From: CAIXQW01 sp046049675
Lineage (GTDB): Bacteria; Bacteroidota; Bacteroidia; Chitinophagales; Chitinophagaceae
Reading direction: 5' to 3'
Length of the DNA: 33,862 nt
Assembly: GCA_046049675.1 (NCBI GenBank)
Contig: JBJORA010000100.1
Coordinates: forward strand, 1 to 33,862
Of this stretch, positions 7,072 through 15,101 are shown piece after piece. The notes beneath the pieces are model-generated. The model was not told the DNA's origin, searched no databases, and was given only the letters and a program-made list of their open reading frames with translations. How positions within the stretch are numbered: position 1 is the first letter of the stretch; every line of letters begins with the position of its first letter. The position numbers were made by a program, and so were the translations under genes.

Positions 7072-7881
7072 TTATTGTAAATAAAGTGCCAATATGCTAA
7101 TAAGTAATTTGTAAATACTTACAAGAATTGCAATCAGTATTATACCGACGGCGCCCTTCATAAAGGCAGTAGAAAGCGTATTGCCATAAAACTGCTTTAT
7201 GGACATAGCATAGTAAGCAAAAATCGCAAGGGCAAGCAAGCCTAACACTACAGATTTAATTGTAGTTGATGTGGTAATTCGTAAGAACAAACTTGCTATC
7301 ATAAACAGCAACAGAAAAGTTGTAAGAAAGTGTGTGGCAAAAATAAGATGCTTGCCAAATTCCATTTTTCGTTTACTGTTAAGAAGCTTACCTATTGATG
7401 CAATAATGGGAATCAGCAAAACAAGCAGTCCTTTTGCAAGATTAGTTGACACTGCATCATAGCTTGCAGCAATTTCTGTTTCGCTATTTCCAGTCGCGCT
7501 AGCTATGCGCTTTACTTTGTCTAAAACTGCAATGCCGTCGTAGTTAGATTTGAAAAAATAGGCTGAGGGTACGCGAAAAATATCGTCGTTGGCAAATATG
7601 ATAAAGAAAACTATGTTGCAGATTACAAAAATTTGAAAGGGTTTCATATAAGGCACTCTAATTCCCTCAATGTACAATTTTGATATTTTGCCGGGGCTAA
7701 ATAGCAGCAACCTTAATGTCTTAAAAAGTTTTGAATCTAGATGCGTGAACGAATCTAGTGCCTGGCTAAATATTTTCTTGAACGCGAAATCGCTGTCTTT
7801 CAATACTTTTTCGCCACAGTTATTACAAAAATTACCAGTGAAATTCGTGTTGCAGTTTTTACAGGCAAAATCCTTTTTCAT
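7072..7881 (-). CDS. DUF3667-type membrane protein with N-terminal zinc ribbon
   Basis: The 269-aa protein opens with a four-cysteine zinc ribbon (C7, C10, C19, C22: CKNC ... CNNC). A conserved-looking amphipathic stretch follows (FSQALDSFTHLDSKLFKTLRLLLFSPGKISKLYIEGIRVPYMKPFQIF), then several hydrophobic helices at roughly residues 85-98, 150-165, 182-202, 207-228 and 243-266. The ribbon plus SPGK...YxxG.RxxYxxPfqiF pattern is characteristic of the Bacteroidota family DUF3667 (PF12412), whose function is unknown. The ribbon should face the cytoplasm. It is the first gene of a pair with the CPBP-like protein (8-base gap). A TATATTTG match to the TAnnTTTG -7 element lies on the minus strand at 7958-7965, about 77 bases upstream of the ATG, and may be its promoter. 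Confidence 0.85.
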   Translation of the reverse strand: MKKDFACKNCNTNFTGNFCNNCGEKVLKDSDFAFKKIFSQALDSFTHLDSKLFKTLRLLLFSPGKISKLYIEGIRVPYMKPFQIFVICNIVFFIIFANDDIFRVPSAYFFKSNYDGIAVLDKVKRIASATGNSETEIAASYDAVSTNLAKGLLVLLIPIIASIGKLLNSKRKMEFGKHLIFATHFLTTFLLLFMIASLFLRITTSTTIKSVVLGLLALAIFAYYAMSIKQFYGNTLSTAFMKGAVGIILIAILVSIYKLLISILALYLQ

Positions 7882-8069
7882 GTGGCATAGTACTGTTTAG
7901 TAAATCATATTGCATGCCGCCGCTTAGCGCATATGCTTTAGTAGATTGTGTAGTAAACAAATATATGAAAGAATATTAGCATTAGCGCTATCGTTTACTG
8001 AATCAAAATCGCGCAACATGCCACTGTTTGTTAGACAATACGTGTATCAGCGCTGTGAAGTCTGATGTC

Positions 8070-8504
8070 TTACAATTCAAATGTAAAATCATTAAACGTC
8101 TCATCCGACTTTAATCCACCTGCTTTACTGAACAATGCTTGACCGCTTACGTTATCAGTTGCTGTACCAAGCCAAAGTTCGTCTACCCCGTCCAACGTCA
8201 GCTGATTCTTTAAAGCGGCAATTAACGCTTTGCCAATGCCTCTTTGTCTGTATTCTTCTTTTACTTCTATGTCGTAGAGGTAGGCCATGTAGTCGTTAGA
8301 ATACAAAGAAGGGAAACGAAACGCGTACACATAGCCAAGTAATTCATCTTCTTCTGCGGCAATATAGATATAAACGCACTTGTCGCTTAGAAGGGTCCTC
8401 AGGTGCTCGCTTGTTAGTTTTTCTTCTGGCTGTACTAGTTTCTCTAGCAAGGCTTGCAAAATTGCTGTATCGGTAGCTTTCAGTCGTATAATTCTGTGTT
8501 GCAT
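8070..8504 (-). CDS. GNAT-family N-acetyltransferase, AAC(3)-I-like
   Basis: The 144-aa protein is a single GNAT domain. MAYLYDIEVKEEYRQRGIGKALIAAL contains the beta4 strand and the acetyl-CoA pyrophosphate-binding R-x-x-G-x-G/A loop (RQRGIGKA). The C-terminal GQALFSKAGGLKSDETFNDFTFEL gives the usual helix and final strand. The YLYDIEV segment before the loop resembles the YIYDLAV of AAC(3)-I type aminoglycoside acetyltransferases, so acetylation of an amine-containing small molecule is plausible. Actual substrates cannot be read from sequence, and calling it a resistance gene would be over-interpretation. It lies 43 bases after the pirin gene on the same strand and could be read from the same transcript. 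Confidence 0.88.
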   Translation of the reverse strand: MQHRIIRLKATDTAILQALLEKLVQPEEKLTSEHLRTLLSDKCVYIYIAAEEDELLGYVYAFRFPSLYSNDYMAYLYDIEVKEEYRQRGIGKALIAALKNQLTLDGVDELWLGTATDNVSGQALFSKAGGLKSDETFNDFTFEL

Positions 8505-8547
8505 CTAATAAATAGTTTAGTTAAATGCTATTTCATTGCTTACTCAG

Positions 8548-9267
8548 CTACAACGACATTACCATCGGCACTTCCATAAGTAAAAATTCTGCATCGCTTG
8601 TGGCGCGTATCTCTACATTTTCAAATTGCCATATGCCGTAGCCATCTCTTGCTGCCAAGGCTTGCTCGCCAACTACAATATCGCCCGAGAGGTTAAAAAT
8701 GTATAAGCCGTTAGAAGCGTCTCTCAAGGCATACTTAGCTACATTGCCAGCATCAAAGTTGCCCATATGAAACCATGCTTGCTGATGTATCCATACACCA
8801 TCGTCGTCTGCATGTGGCGAAAGTATTTGTTGCAACTTGTTTTTTCTATCTGACAGCTGTAGGCTTAGTTGGTCGTAGCGTGGTGTAACATTCTGCTTAT
8901 TGGGAATTATCCAAATCTGTAAGAACTTTACTTGTGTGTCTTTATTCTTATTGTATTCGCTGTGTTGAACACCAGTGCCAGCACTCATTACTTGTATGTC
9001 GCCGTGGCGAATTACAGTGGTATTGCCCATGCTGTCTTTATGCTCTAAATCGCCCTCAAGCGGAATAGAAATTATTTCCATATTTCTGTGAGGATGTGTG
9101 CCAAAGCCCATGCCAGGTGCCACAGTATCGTCGTTTAATACACGCAATACGCCAAAGTTCATTCTATCGGGATTGTGATAATGCGCAAAACTAAAGGTAT
9201 GAAAACTCTGCAGCCAACCGTGATTGGCATTGCCTCTAGTATTCGCAGGATGTAAAACTGATTGCAT
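8548..9267 (-). CDS. Pirin-family bicupin protein (possible quercetin 2,3-dioxygenase)
   Basis: The 239-aa protein matches the YhaK/pirin group in length and motifs: GWLQSFHTFSFAHY near the N-terminus, then FGTHPHRNMEIISIPLEG with metal ligands H58 and H60, and VMSAGTGVQHSEYN with H102 and E104. All four metal ligands of the N-terminal cupin are present, so it should bind Fe or a similar metal. Bacterial homologues (YhaK, YhhW) are cytosolic, and some cleave quercetin or related flavonoids; the physiological role is unclear. The ATG at 9265-9267 fits the family start. A TAGTTTTG match to the TAnnTTTG -7 box is on the minus strand at 9293-9300, 26 bases upstream. The GNAT gene downstream may share the transcript. 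Confidence 0.92.
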   Translation of the reverse strand: MQSVLHPANTRGNANHGWLQSFHTFSFAHYHNPDRMNFGVLRVLNDDTVAPGMGFGTHPHRNMEIISIPLEGDLEHKDSMGNTTVIRHGDIQVMSAGTGVQHSEYNKNKDTQVKFLQIWIIPNKQNVTPRYDQLSLQLSDRKNKLQQILSPHADDDGVWIHQQAWFHMGNFDAGNVAKYALRDASNGLYIFNLSGDIVVGEQALAARDGYGIWQFENVEIRATSDAEFLLMEVPMVMSL

Positions 9268-9471
9268 AATGCTTGGATTAAAAATGTGTTGACAAAACTA
9301 GTGATTAGTACAAATACAAAGCTTGCTCACGCAAAACTCACGACAAATATTAAATTAGCTTAGCAATAGAAATAATGGTGGCTTATGAGTAAATTCGGTA
9401 ACCTCCTTTTATGTTGCAAAACCAAGCGAACTATCGTTGCCTACATCGTAGTTTCTGGTAAGCTTTGCGTT

Positions 9472-10962
9472 TTATCTTTTAATAATATTCTTGGAAAAGA
9501 TGCGTTGTTTGTCTTGCAAAATAACTAATAAATATGCACCTCTGGCAATGCCATCTACGTTTATCTCTGTGAGCTTATCGCCGTTGATTACTACAATTTC
9601 CTCATTCTTTATACAAACACCAGTTAGGTCATATAAGCACATAGTAACTTTACCTTGTTGACCAGAGGACGTTAGTACATACACTTTATCGCTTGCTGGA
9701 ATAGGGAAAACCTGAAAGTTCATTTCGTTTCTAGTGACAATGCTTTCCGGTACAATTCCATCGTCATACTTTTCATAGTGATACCTGCTTTCGGTAGTTC
9801 CAAACTTACTGCTAAGTATTTTCCCTGTACTGTCAAAATTGAAGAAAAAGTCTTGCGTCCAAAAAGTTGGTTGGTATCCCATTACCCTTAACCGTGTGAC
9901 TTTCTCGTTAAAGTCTCGTGTAAATTGGCGAATGGCTAATGATGGTGTTATTACACCTAGAGAGTCTTTATCATATTCAGTAAATTGTATCAATGACCCA
10001 TTGGCATTTCTATCATAAGCTTCTACATGTATAGTAGGGCCAGTATGATTGCCATAGTTAAATGAAGAGTCCATCAAGCCGTTCTTTACTTTATAAATAC
10101 CATGGGCTGTCAAAAAAGGTGGAGAACCGATTGTATCGTATGCGTAGCGAAAGTGCTCAAATGAATCAGTAAAATATATTATACTATCAATATACCCAAG
10201 CCAATAATTTGTAGTCAAGCTATCGTAATTGTAGTAGTATTTATACTTGACTAAGTTAAGTAATTGATTATACTCCCTGTGTTCATAGTACCACCCTACA
10301 CTAACTTGATTCCTAAAAATCCTAAGTTCATACAGGGTGTCTTTTTGATATGCAATATGTTGTCGATTTATTGTTGAAATGCTGTCAGTATATTGACTAG
10401 TTACACTATCATAAGCCACAGTGATATATTTGCAGATATTTCCAAAAATGTCATACTCGTAAAAATCACAAGAGACCTTGTTAAATACCGCAGTAGAATT
10501 GTCATACAAAAGTGTCTCAATAGAAAGTATGCGGTCCTGTAAATCGTAGGTCTTTAATTTCATAGTCTCTGGTGCAACTGAAGCCCCATTACTTGCAAAA
10601 TACTTATAATGCGTGTAATAGTCAACTTGAAACTCAGGTGCAAAATCAAATGATTCCCAATCGTCTGATTTATTAAAGTAACTTATGTAGTATGTAGGAG
10701 TATAATTCATCCTGTCACTTCCCATATGCGGCGCATATAAGAAATAACTGCTATCATAAGTGTATACCCAAGAGTTCGGGAGAGTGTCCATCGTAACTGT
10801 TTGGCCATAGCTCAATAACCTATCTTGAAGCAACCTTGTCTTTCTAATTGCAGGACTATTATTAGTGCATACTTCAAAAAAAGACTTAGGCGCTGGTAGC
10901 AATTGCGCGCTAGTTAAATAGCTACAGCAAAGCGTTAAAATAATTATGCATAAAGTTTTCAT
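9472..10962 (-). CDS. Secreted protein with type A T9SS C-terminal sorting domain
   Basis: The 496-aa protein has a signal peptide (about residues 1-19, ending TSAQ). A long beta-rich body is full of Tyr/Asp/Asn motifs such as YDSSYFLYAP, CDFYEYDIFGN, REYNQLLNLVKYKYYYNYDS and DRNANGSLIQFTEYDKDS. These resemble the YD/RHS-like strand repeats found in many Bacteroidota surface proteins. The last ~75 residues (FQVFPIPASDKVYVLT ... LYDLTGVCIKNEE ... IARGAYLLVI ... FSKNIIKR) are a typical T9SS type A sorting domain (TIGR04183-like), which directs export across the outer membrane and attachment to the surface. No enzymatic domain was recognised. It sits among cytosolic detoxification-type genes but has large spacers on both sides, so it is probably an independent unit. 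Confidence 0.87.
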   Translation of the reverse strand: MKTLCIIILTLCCSYLTSAQLLPAPKSFFEVCTNNSPAIRKTRLLQDRLLSYGQTVTMDTLPNSWVYTYDSSYFLYAPHMGSDRMNYTPTYYISYFNKSDDWESFDFAPEFQVDYYTHYKYFASNGASVAPETMKLKTYDLQDRILSIETLLYDNSTAVFNKVSCDFYEYDIFGNICKYITVAYDSVTSQYTDSISTINRQHIAYQKDTLYELRIFRNQVSVGWYYEHREYNQLLNLVKYKYYYNYDSLTTNYWLGYIDSIIYFTDSFEHFRYAYDTIGSPPFLTAHGIYKVKNGLMDSSFNYGNHTGPTIHVEAYDRNANGSLIQFTEYDKDSLGVITPSLAIRQFTRDFNEKVTRLRVMGYQPTFWTQDFFFNFDSTGKILSSKFGTTESRYHYEKYDDGIVPESIVTRNEMNFQVFPIPASDKVYVLTSSGQQGKVTMCLYDLTGVCIKNEEIVVINGDKLTEINVDGIARGAYLLVILQDKQRIFSKNIIKR

Positions 10963-11057
10963 TGTTGTAAGTCTTCGGCTAGCGCAATTTCATTAATGTA
11001 AAGATACTAAAGAATCTCGTTAAAATCTTTTACGTAACCTACTTTCGTAGTGCTTAG

Positions 11058-11549
11058 TTATTCTATGCCTAGATTGCTTAATCTCCTCCACACAATCTTC
11101 ACCGCAGAAAGCACTTCCGTTTCCAGCCTCACATCAGGTACTAGTACAAAATTGTGTTTGAGATAAAATGCTAATGGCGATTTATAGGTTTGCTTATTAA
11201 GTTTCAAAAATTTATCTGTGTCGGTAACCCAACCATTGAGCGTGGTTTCAAAACTGCACATATGCTTTAGAAGCGCGGTGCCAAAGCCTTTGCCCTGAAA
11301 AGCTTCAGCGACAATTATACCAAACCATCTTTCGCTCTCTCTATCAAAGCTAAATGCCCAGCCACAAATTGTATTCGTTTGATTTAATAGTAAGAAATGG
11401 CACGTATGATTTAGTTTGTTGAGGTAGGTATCAAAATCCGCAATACTTGCATAGCACAAGTTCTCGGGATACTCATTATTCCAGAGCTCAAGAAGCTGGG
11501 CTTTAGTACTGTCATCAAGGTCGTTTGTGGTAAGTTGTACTATTTCCAT
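11058..11549 (-). CDS. GNAT-family N-acetyltransferase
   Basis: The 163-aa protein has the GNAT fold signature: a polar N-terminal region with helices, CGWAFSFDRESERWFGIIVAEAFQGKGFGTALLKHM with the acetyl-CoA loop QGKGFG, and a C-terminal YKSPLAFYLKHNFVLVPDVRLET giving the Tyr-containing helix and last strand. The substrate is unknown. Its ATG lies inside the end of the VOC gene: the stop of that gene is at 11540-11542 and this start at 11547-11549, so the two genes overlap by 10 bases and translation is likely coupled. Such VOC-GNAT pairs often deal with small toxic or antibiotic molecules, which is an inference here. Confidence 0.87.
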   Translation of the reverse strand: MEIVQLTTNDLDDSTKAQLLELWNNEYPENLCYASIADFDTYLNKLNHTCHFLLLNQTNTICGWAFSFDRESERWFGIIVAEAFQGKGFGTALLKHMCSFETTLNGWVTDTDKFLKLNKQTYKSPLAFYLKHNFVLVPDVRLETEVLSAVKIVWRRLSNLGIE

Positions 11550-11914
11550 GCTAAAGAAAAGACTATTTTGAAACCATCGGGGTCAGATATCATAATACCA
11601 TTATTTTGCCAATATGGGTTTCTTGGCAACTCTATTTTAATTGCGTTATCTTCTAGTCTTCGTTTGATTAGTACAAGTTCCTCTGCTGTATGTACATAAA
11701 ACACAAGGCAATCGTCTTCGTCAAACTTGCTTTCAGGCAAGGCTGTAGATGTAGTAAACTCCAAGTGCCAATTTTCATCTTTATAGCCTAAGAAAATCCC
11801 ATTGTAATTGCTATGATTGTCAAAGCCGCCTAACCTTTCAAGACCTACTATTTCAGTATAGAACTTTTCAATCTTATTGAGGTCGCTTGTATGTCTTGCG
11901 TAACGTAGTGTCAT
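11540..11914 (-). CDS. VOC-family (glyoxalase/bleomycin-resistance fold) protein
   Basis: The 124-aa protein is one vicinal-oxygen-chelate domain made of two beta-alpha-beta-beta-beta halves. The first has MTLRYARHTSDLNKIEKFYTEIVGLERLGGFDNH and WHLEFTTS; the second has DCLVFYVHTAEELVLIKRRLEDN and the closing MISDPDGFKIVFSLAW. The DPDGFKIVF ending is the standard VOC signature. Candidate metal ligands are H8, the Glu of HLEF and a residue of the last strand, but one expected second-half His is not obvious, so it may bind rather than transform its ligand. Family members include glyoxalase I, ring-cleaving dioxygenases and bleomycin/fosfomycin-type resistance proteins. It overlaps the downstream GNAT gene by 10 bases and is the first gene of that pair. 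Confidence 0.87.
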   Translation of the reverse strand: MTLRYARHTSDLNKIEKFYTEIVGLERLGGFDNHSNYNGIFLGYKDENWHLEFTTSTALPESKFDEDDCLVFYVHTAEELVLIKRRLEDNAIKIELPRNPYWQNNGIMISDPDGFKIVFSLAWK

Positions 11915-12056
11915 GTTCTACAAAAATTGCTCATATCCAAACTAACTACCCGCAGTAATTAGCTATCTACAGCGCCTAACAAATATACTGACAGATTATT
12001 AATGTGCAACGTGAACTGCTTTATACAAACTACAAATACTTAGCCCCACAAGGACA

Positions 12057-12569
12057 TTACTTCAAGTGTTTCGCTTTCTTCCATTTACGAATTCTATCCT
12101 TGGCATTCTTAAATGGCGAAGACGTGTTTAGCTGAATCATTTTGCCCATGGTCCATTTATCATACCAAGGCATACCGTAAAGCTCTTCATTTGTTTTGCT
12201 TTGTATGAGATACACAATAGATGAAGTAGTGTTGTCTAGTTTTTTGACTAGTGCGGCAAAGTTTAGCTTCTTGTAATCGCTATAAAATTTTTGGGCTAGT
12301 AGGCCTAATTCATTCCACTTGTATCCTGTTTCCGGAAAATCAACAGCCAAGCCTTTGCTTTTTCTGTCGTGCCATTTCAATACCAGTTCGCCCCAACCAA
12401 TAAGGTAAGCCACTAGATTATTGATGCTCATCTGCGTATCTTTTGCATGGCCAGGCAGTTCTACTATATCGCATAAGTCTTGCGGAATACTGCTCAATTC
12501 AGTTTGCAGCTTTGCGTAGTTATCTGATATGGCTTGCAGTAAAGCTTCCTTGCTAGTTGGTATGGCCAT
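12057..12569 (-). CDS. ClbS/DfsB-family (DUF1706) four-helix protein
   Basis: The 170-aa protein follows the DUF1706 (PF08020) pattern: PTSKEALLQAISDNYAKLQTELSSIPQ as the first helix, SINNLVAYLIGWGELVLKWHDR with the conserved Trp/Glu helix, FPETGYKWNELGLLAQKFY, then LIQSKTNEELYGMPWYDKWTMGKMIQLNTSSPFKNAKDRIRKW as the last helices. The fold is a DinB-like four-helix bundle. The characterised member ClbS protects colibactin producers by hydrolysing the cyclopropane warhead, and most relatives are uncharacterised. No colibactin-like biosynthesis cluster is present, so a general protection role is only a guess. It stands alone, with about 140 bases downstream and 107 upstream. Confidence 0.87.
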   Translation of the reverse strand: MAIPTSKEALLQAISDNYAKLQTELSSIPQDLCDIVELPGHAKDTQMSINNLVAYLIGWGELVLKWHDRKSKGLAVDFPETGYKWNELGLLAQKFYSDYKKLNFAALVKKLDNTTSSIVYLIQSKTNEELYGMPWYDKWTMGKMIQLNTSSPFKNAKDRIRKWKKAKHLK

Positions 12570-12676
12570 TATAACAAAATTACAGTAATTAACTTCTCAT
12601 AAATAGTACTGTGCAAATTGCTCTATAAAAAAGCGCGAGCATATAGTAAGCACTTTCAAAGTCTATAAGCTTGCCT

Positions 12677-13084
12677 TTATCGCTTAAACTCCATCATTTT
12701 TTCGGGGTTCGCAAGCGCAGTAAAGCCAAATTGCTCATAAAGTTTAGCCGCATCAGTAGTTGCAAGTCGCCATACTCTAACTTTTTGTAATGATGAATAC
12801 TGCATGATGTATTGCATCAATACTTTGGAATAGCCATTGCCTCTATGCGCTTCTATGACAAATACGTCCATGAGGTAAGCAAATTGTACATAGTCTGTTA
12901 CAACTCTTGCGTAGCCAATTTGCACATCGTTTAAGTACATGCCAAAATTGAGTGAGTTGTCTATACAAGTTTGCATTTCCTCCTTACTGCGACCTTTGGC
13001 CCAATAAGTTGTGGTGATGAAATCAGCGATAAAAGCGAGGTCTAGCTTGGCCTTGTCTGTGTCGATAATTATGGAATTATTCAT
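12677..13084 (-). CDS. GNAT-family N-acetyltransferase
   Basis: The 135-aa protein is a compact GNAT domain. YWAKGRSKEEMQTCIDNSLNFGMYL forms the N-terminal helix and strand. YARVVTDYVQFAYLMDVFVIEAHRGNGYSKVLMQYIM includes beta4 and the acetyl-CoA loop HRGNGYSK, and TTDAAKLYEQFGFTALANPEKMMEF is the C-terminal helix and strand. The sequence order with YWAKGR near the start is common in small GNATs annotated as general acetyltransferases; the substrate is unknown. It begins 30 bases after the SRPBCC gene, so the two are probably one operon. Confidence 0.9.
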   Translation of the reverse strand: MNNSIIIDTDKAKLDLAFIADFITTTYWAKGRSKEEMQTCIDNSLNFGMYLNDVQIGYARVVTDYVQFAYLMDVFVIEAHRGNGYSKVLMQYIMQYSSLQKVRVWRLATTDAAKLYEQFGFTALANPEKMMEFKR

Positions 13085-13114
13085 GTATGAGGTAATGCGT
13101 ATTTTTTAATTTTA

Positions 13115-13573
13115 TTACCGTTCGCAAATCTCACGTAGCTTCTCTAACGCTGCTGGATATTTTTCGTTGAAGTAATCTAAATACTCTTCTACCACATCTA
13201 TCTCCACGCTTACTGTGGTTACGCCATTGCTTTCTGCAAAGGAATAATTTTCTTGTCCACCAGTCCATTTTTCTACCAATTCGCCAGTGGTAATTTCTGT
13301 ATCGCCGTCAACAAAACCGTAGTGCTCAATACTTACAAATTGTGCTGGCTGATTATCTAAAATCCTTGATACCATGCCGCTTACTTTGCCGTTTTCGTCC
13401 ACGCCAATAAAACGCATTTTACTGCCTTTGTCCCAATTGCCTTCATAAGTTGAAGTTGGATTAAACTCTGCTGTCCAATGTTTGTAGGTGCTTATATCTT
13501 TTAAGCCTAGCATCTTTTCGTATGCATGTTGTGCTGATACTTTGATGTTATGTTGAAATAGTAGTCGTTGCAT
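13115..13573 (-). CDS. SRPBCC (START/AHSA1-like) domain protein
   Basis: The 152-aa protein has the helix-grip layout of SRPBCC proteins. It starts with LFQHNIKVSAQHAYEKMLGLKDISTYKHWTAEFN, continues with strands GSKMRFIGVDENGKVSGMVSRILDNQPAQFVSIEHYG, GVTTVSVEIDV, and ends in a long C-terminal helix (YLDYFNEKYPAALEKLREICER). Such proteins bind hydrophobic ligands; the AHSA1-like subset is common in Bacteroidota without known ligands. The first gene of a likely pair with the GNAT downstream. A TATTTTTG match to the -7 TAnnTTTG box on the minus strand (13594-13601), 20 bases upstream of the ATG, may be the promoter. Confidence 0.88.
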   Translation of the reverse strand: MQRLLFQHNIKVSAQHAYEKMLGLKDISTYKHWTAEFNPTSTYEGNWDKGSKMRFIGVDENGKVSGMVSRILDNQPAQFVSIEHYGFVDGDTEITTGELVEKWTGGQENYSFAESNGVTTVSVEIDVVEEYLDYFNEKYPAALEKLREICER

Positions 13574-13669
13574 TGGTGATGTGTTTTGTATATCAAAAAT
13601 AGGGAAATTTTGTGGGGTTGTGGTGCACAGGGGCGCAAAGTGGTGTGCAATGGTATCCCTGCCTATGAA

Positions 13670-14443
13670 TCATTTAGCATTAGCACTAAGCGATGATAGT
13701 AACGAACACCTATCGCACTTAAAATCGTACAGAGTACCGAGGCTTTTGTCTAGCAGCCACTCGCCTTGGCAGGACGGGCATTTTCTCGCTTTATCTTTCG
13801 CTGCCTTAACATTGCGAACATTAAAAAGATAATAGTAAGTTGGAATGCCCGTTGCTGCATAAATGCGCTTACAGTTGTCTATACCTTCTTTTGATAACTC
13901 ACTATTGACGTCAGACATTTGTTTCGTTGCCCACTTTTCTCCAACAACACAGCCTAGTTGCAGATGATCACAGGCCTTATAGTTACTTTCCCAGCTAAGT
14001 ATACTTTGGCGCAAGTTAGTGTCTAGTGCCTTGATTTTGTATAAGGGCACTGGCAGAAGGCAATCGCCACAATCAAGTGGCCCTGCTGTGTTTAATAAAT
14101 GTGTAAATAATATGAAGAACTTATGTTTTCTGCACTTACAAGCGCCAGCATAAGTTTCAAACGACTTGCCTAAATTTCTAATCTGTAGCTTTGAGCCGCA
14201 GAGCAATTCTACTTTTTTCAACTGCTTTGAAGCCCATTCTGAAGTATACTTTTTGTGAAGTGCATCTAATTCTAGTGCGGCAATATTGCATATCAGTTTA
14301 TCATCAGCAAAGTATGCTGCTTCATTATCGCTAAGCAATTGACCATTCTTGCGGTAGTAGCCCAATAAGCAATGAAACTCTTCTAGTAGTAGTTCGCTGT
14401 CATAGGCTTTTTTGTTTAGCAGGGATAACTCAATTGTGTACAT
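13670..14443 (-). CDS. DUF2310-family zinc-ribbon protein
   Basis: I choose the ATG at 14441-14443 (257 aa, MYTIELSLL). The frame stays open upstream, but the extra residues run through a palindromic promoter-like region. The protein has CKCRKHKF and LDCGDCLLPVPLYKI in the middle, LSWESNYKACDHLQLGC downstream of it, and a C-terminal zinc ribbon KCPSCQGEWLL ... FKCDRCSLLSSLS. Length, order and the ...GIPTYYYLF preceding the ribbon match family DUF2310 (PF10071), described only as zinc-ribbon proteins that may bind nucleic acid. It is cytosolic. It appears to be transcribed alone, with the promoter and dyad described at 14453-14489. Confidence 0.85.
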   Translation of the reverse strand: MYTIELSLLNKKAYDSELLLEEFHCLLGYYRKNGQLLSDNEAAYFADDKLICNIAALELDALHKKYTSEWASKQLKKVELLCGSKLQIRNLGKSFETYAGACKCRKHKFFILFTHLLNTAGPLDCGDCLLPVPLYKIKALDTNLRQSILSWESNYKACDHLQLGCVVGEKWATKQMSDVNSELSKEGIDNCKRIYAATGIPTYYYLFNVRNVKAAKDKARKCPSCQGEWLLDKSLGTLYDFKCDRCSLLSSLSANAK

Positions 14444-14452
14444 GGTATGTGG

Positions 14453-14489
14453 CAAATTTAGAATAAGATGCTGCTTTTGTGCACAAAAG
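14453..14489 (-). promoter_or_regulatory. Candidate promoter and operator dyad for the DUF2310 gene
   Basis: On the minus strand TAAATTTG (14453-14460) matches the Bacteroidota -7 consensus TAnnTTTG exactly. A perfect 16-bp palindrome CTTTTGTGCACAAAAG (14474-14489) lies just upstream and contains a TTG 23 bases from the -7 box, the right order for a -33 element. A dyad over the -33 region is a natural repressor or regulator site. The short distance from the -7 box to the ATG (about 9 bases) would give a nearly leaderless mRNA. Confidence 0.42.
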
Positions 14490-14614
14490 CTTGCAGCCAA
14501 ATTGTCTTATCATGTACAATTTAACTGGTGTAGCGCAAATTCCTTTATCAGTTCTCTGTGGTTTCAAATTATATCAAGAAGTTTACGCACACAGGTAGCA
14601 TACTCAAACTACCA

Positions 14615-15028
14615 TTACGCGCCTAGCTTACTATCAAGAAAAGCTGTATCATCCGCTATTAGTGCAGTCAAGCAATCAATTACATCCTGCCTTGTTTGAC
14701 CAGTTTTGTCTGTAAGATAATCTTCGTAATGTTTTTCTTTAAGACCAAAGAAAGTCTTTATCGTTTTTGGTCTTTTATAAAATATATAAAACTCAAAATT
14801 ACGGTCATCACCTACTGCTGAAATTGCAAGGCCATGCTTATTGCTAAGATTTTCTATTTCAAGTGAAGGTGAATAATATATCTCGCTTGCGTGTACACTA
14901 TTCATTTTTAGCAGCCAGTCTTGCCAATCAATACTTTCAAATTTAGCGATGATGTCTTTTTGGGCAATGCTACCAAGTTCTACGATGTCTTGCTTAAAGG
15001 GGTCGCAAAATGATGCTCTGAAGTTCAT
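14615..15028 (-). CDS. Conserved-looking hypothetical cytosolic protein
   Basis: The 137-aa protein begins MNFRASFCDPFKQDIVELGSI and has no signal peptide or membrane segment. Notable blocks are EIYYSPSLEIENLSNKHGLAISAVG, FEFYIFYKRPKTIKTFFGL and DYLTDKTGQTRQDVIDCLTALI. The mixed alpha/beta composition and the well-formed blocks suggest a genuine conserved family, and the style is like small stand-alone or immunity-type proteins of Bacteroidota. I cannot name a domain. No toxin gene is adjacent. The start at 15026-15028 is the only ATG near the beginning of the frame. Confidence 0.7.
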   Translation of the reverse strand: MNFRASFCDPFKQDIVELGSIAQKDIIAKFESIDWQDWLLKMNSVHASEIYYSPSLEIENLSNKHGLAISAVGDDRNFEFYIFYKRPKTIKTFFGLKEKHYEDYLTDKTGQTRQDVIDCLTALIADDTAFLDSKLGA

Positions 15029-15101
15029 TGTTAGTTTTTTCTAATAGCTCCGTCAATGAAAGCCACTGCGAAATTACTAAAAATTCAAAAATTCTAGGAT
15101 G

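Noticed and set aside
8070..14443. Integron-like cassette array (GNAT, VOC, SRPBCC, ClbS-like on one strand)
   Set aside because: No integron integrase and no paired attC cores were found. A lone GCCTAAC at about 11971 has no GTTAGGC partner nearby.
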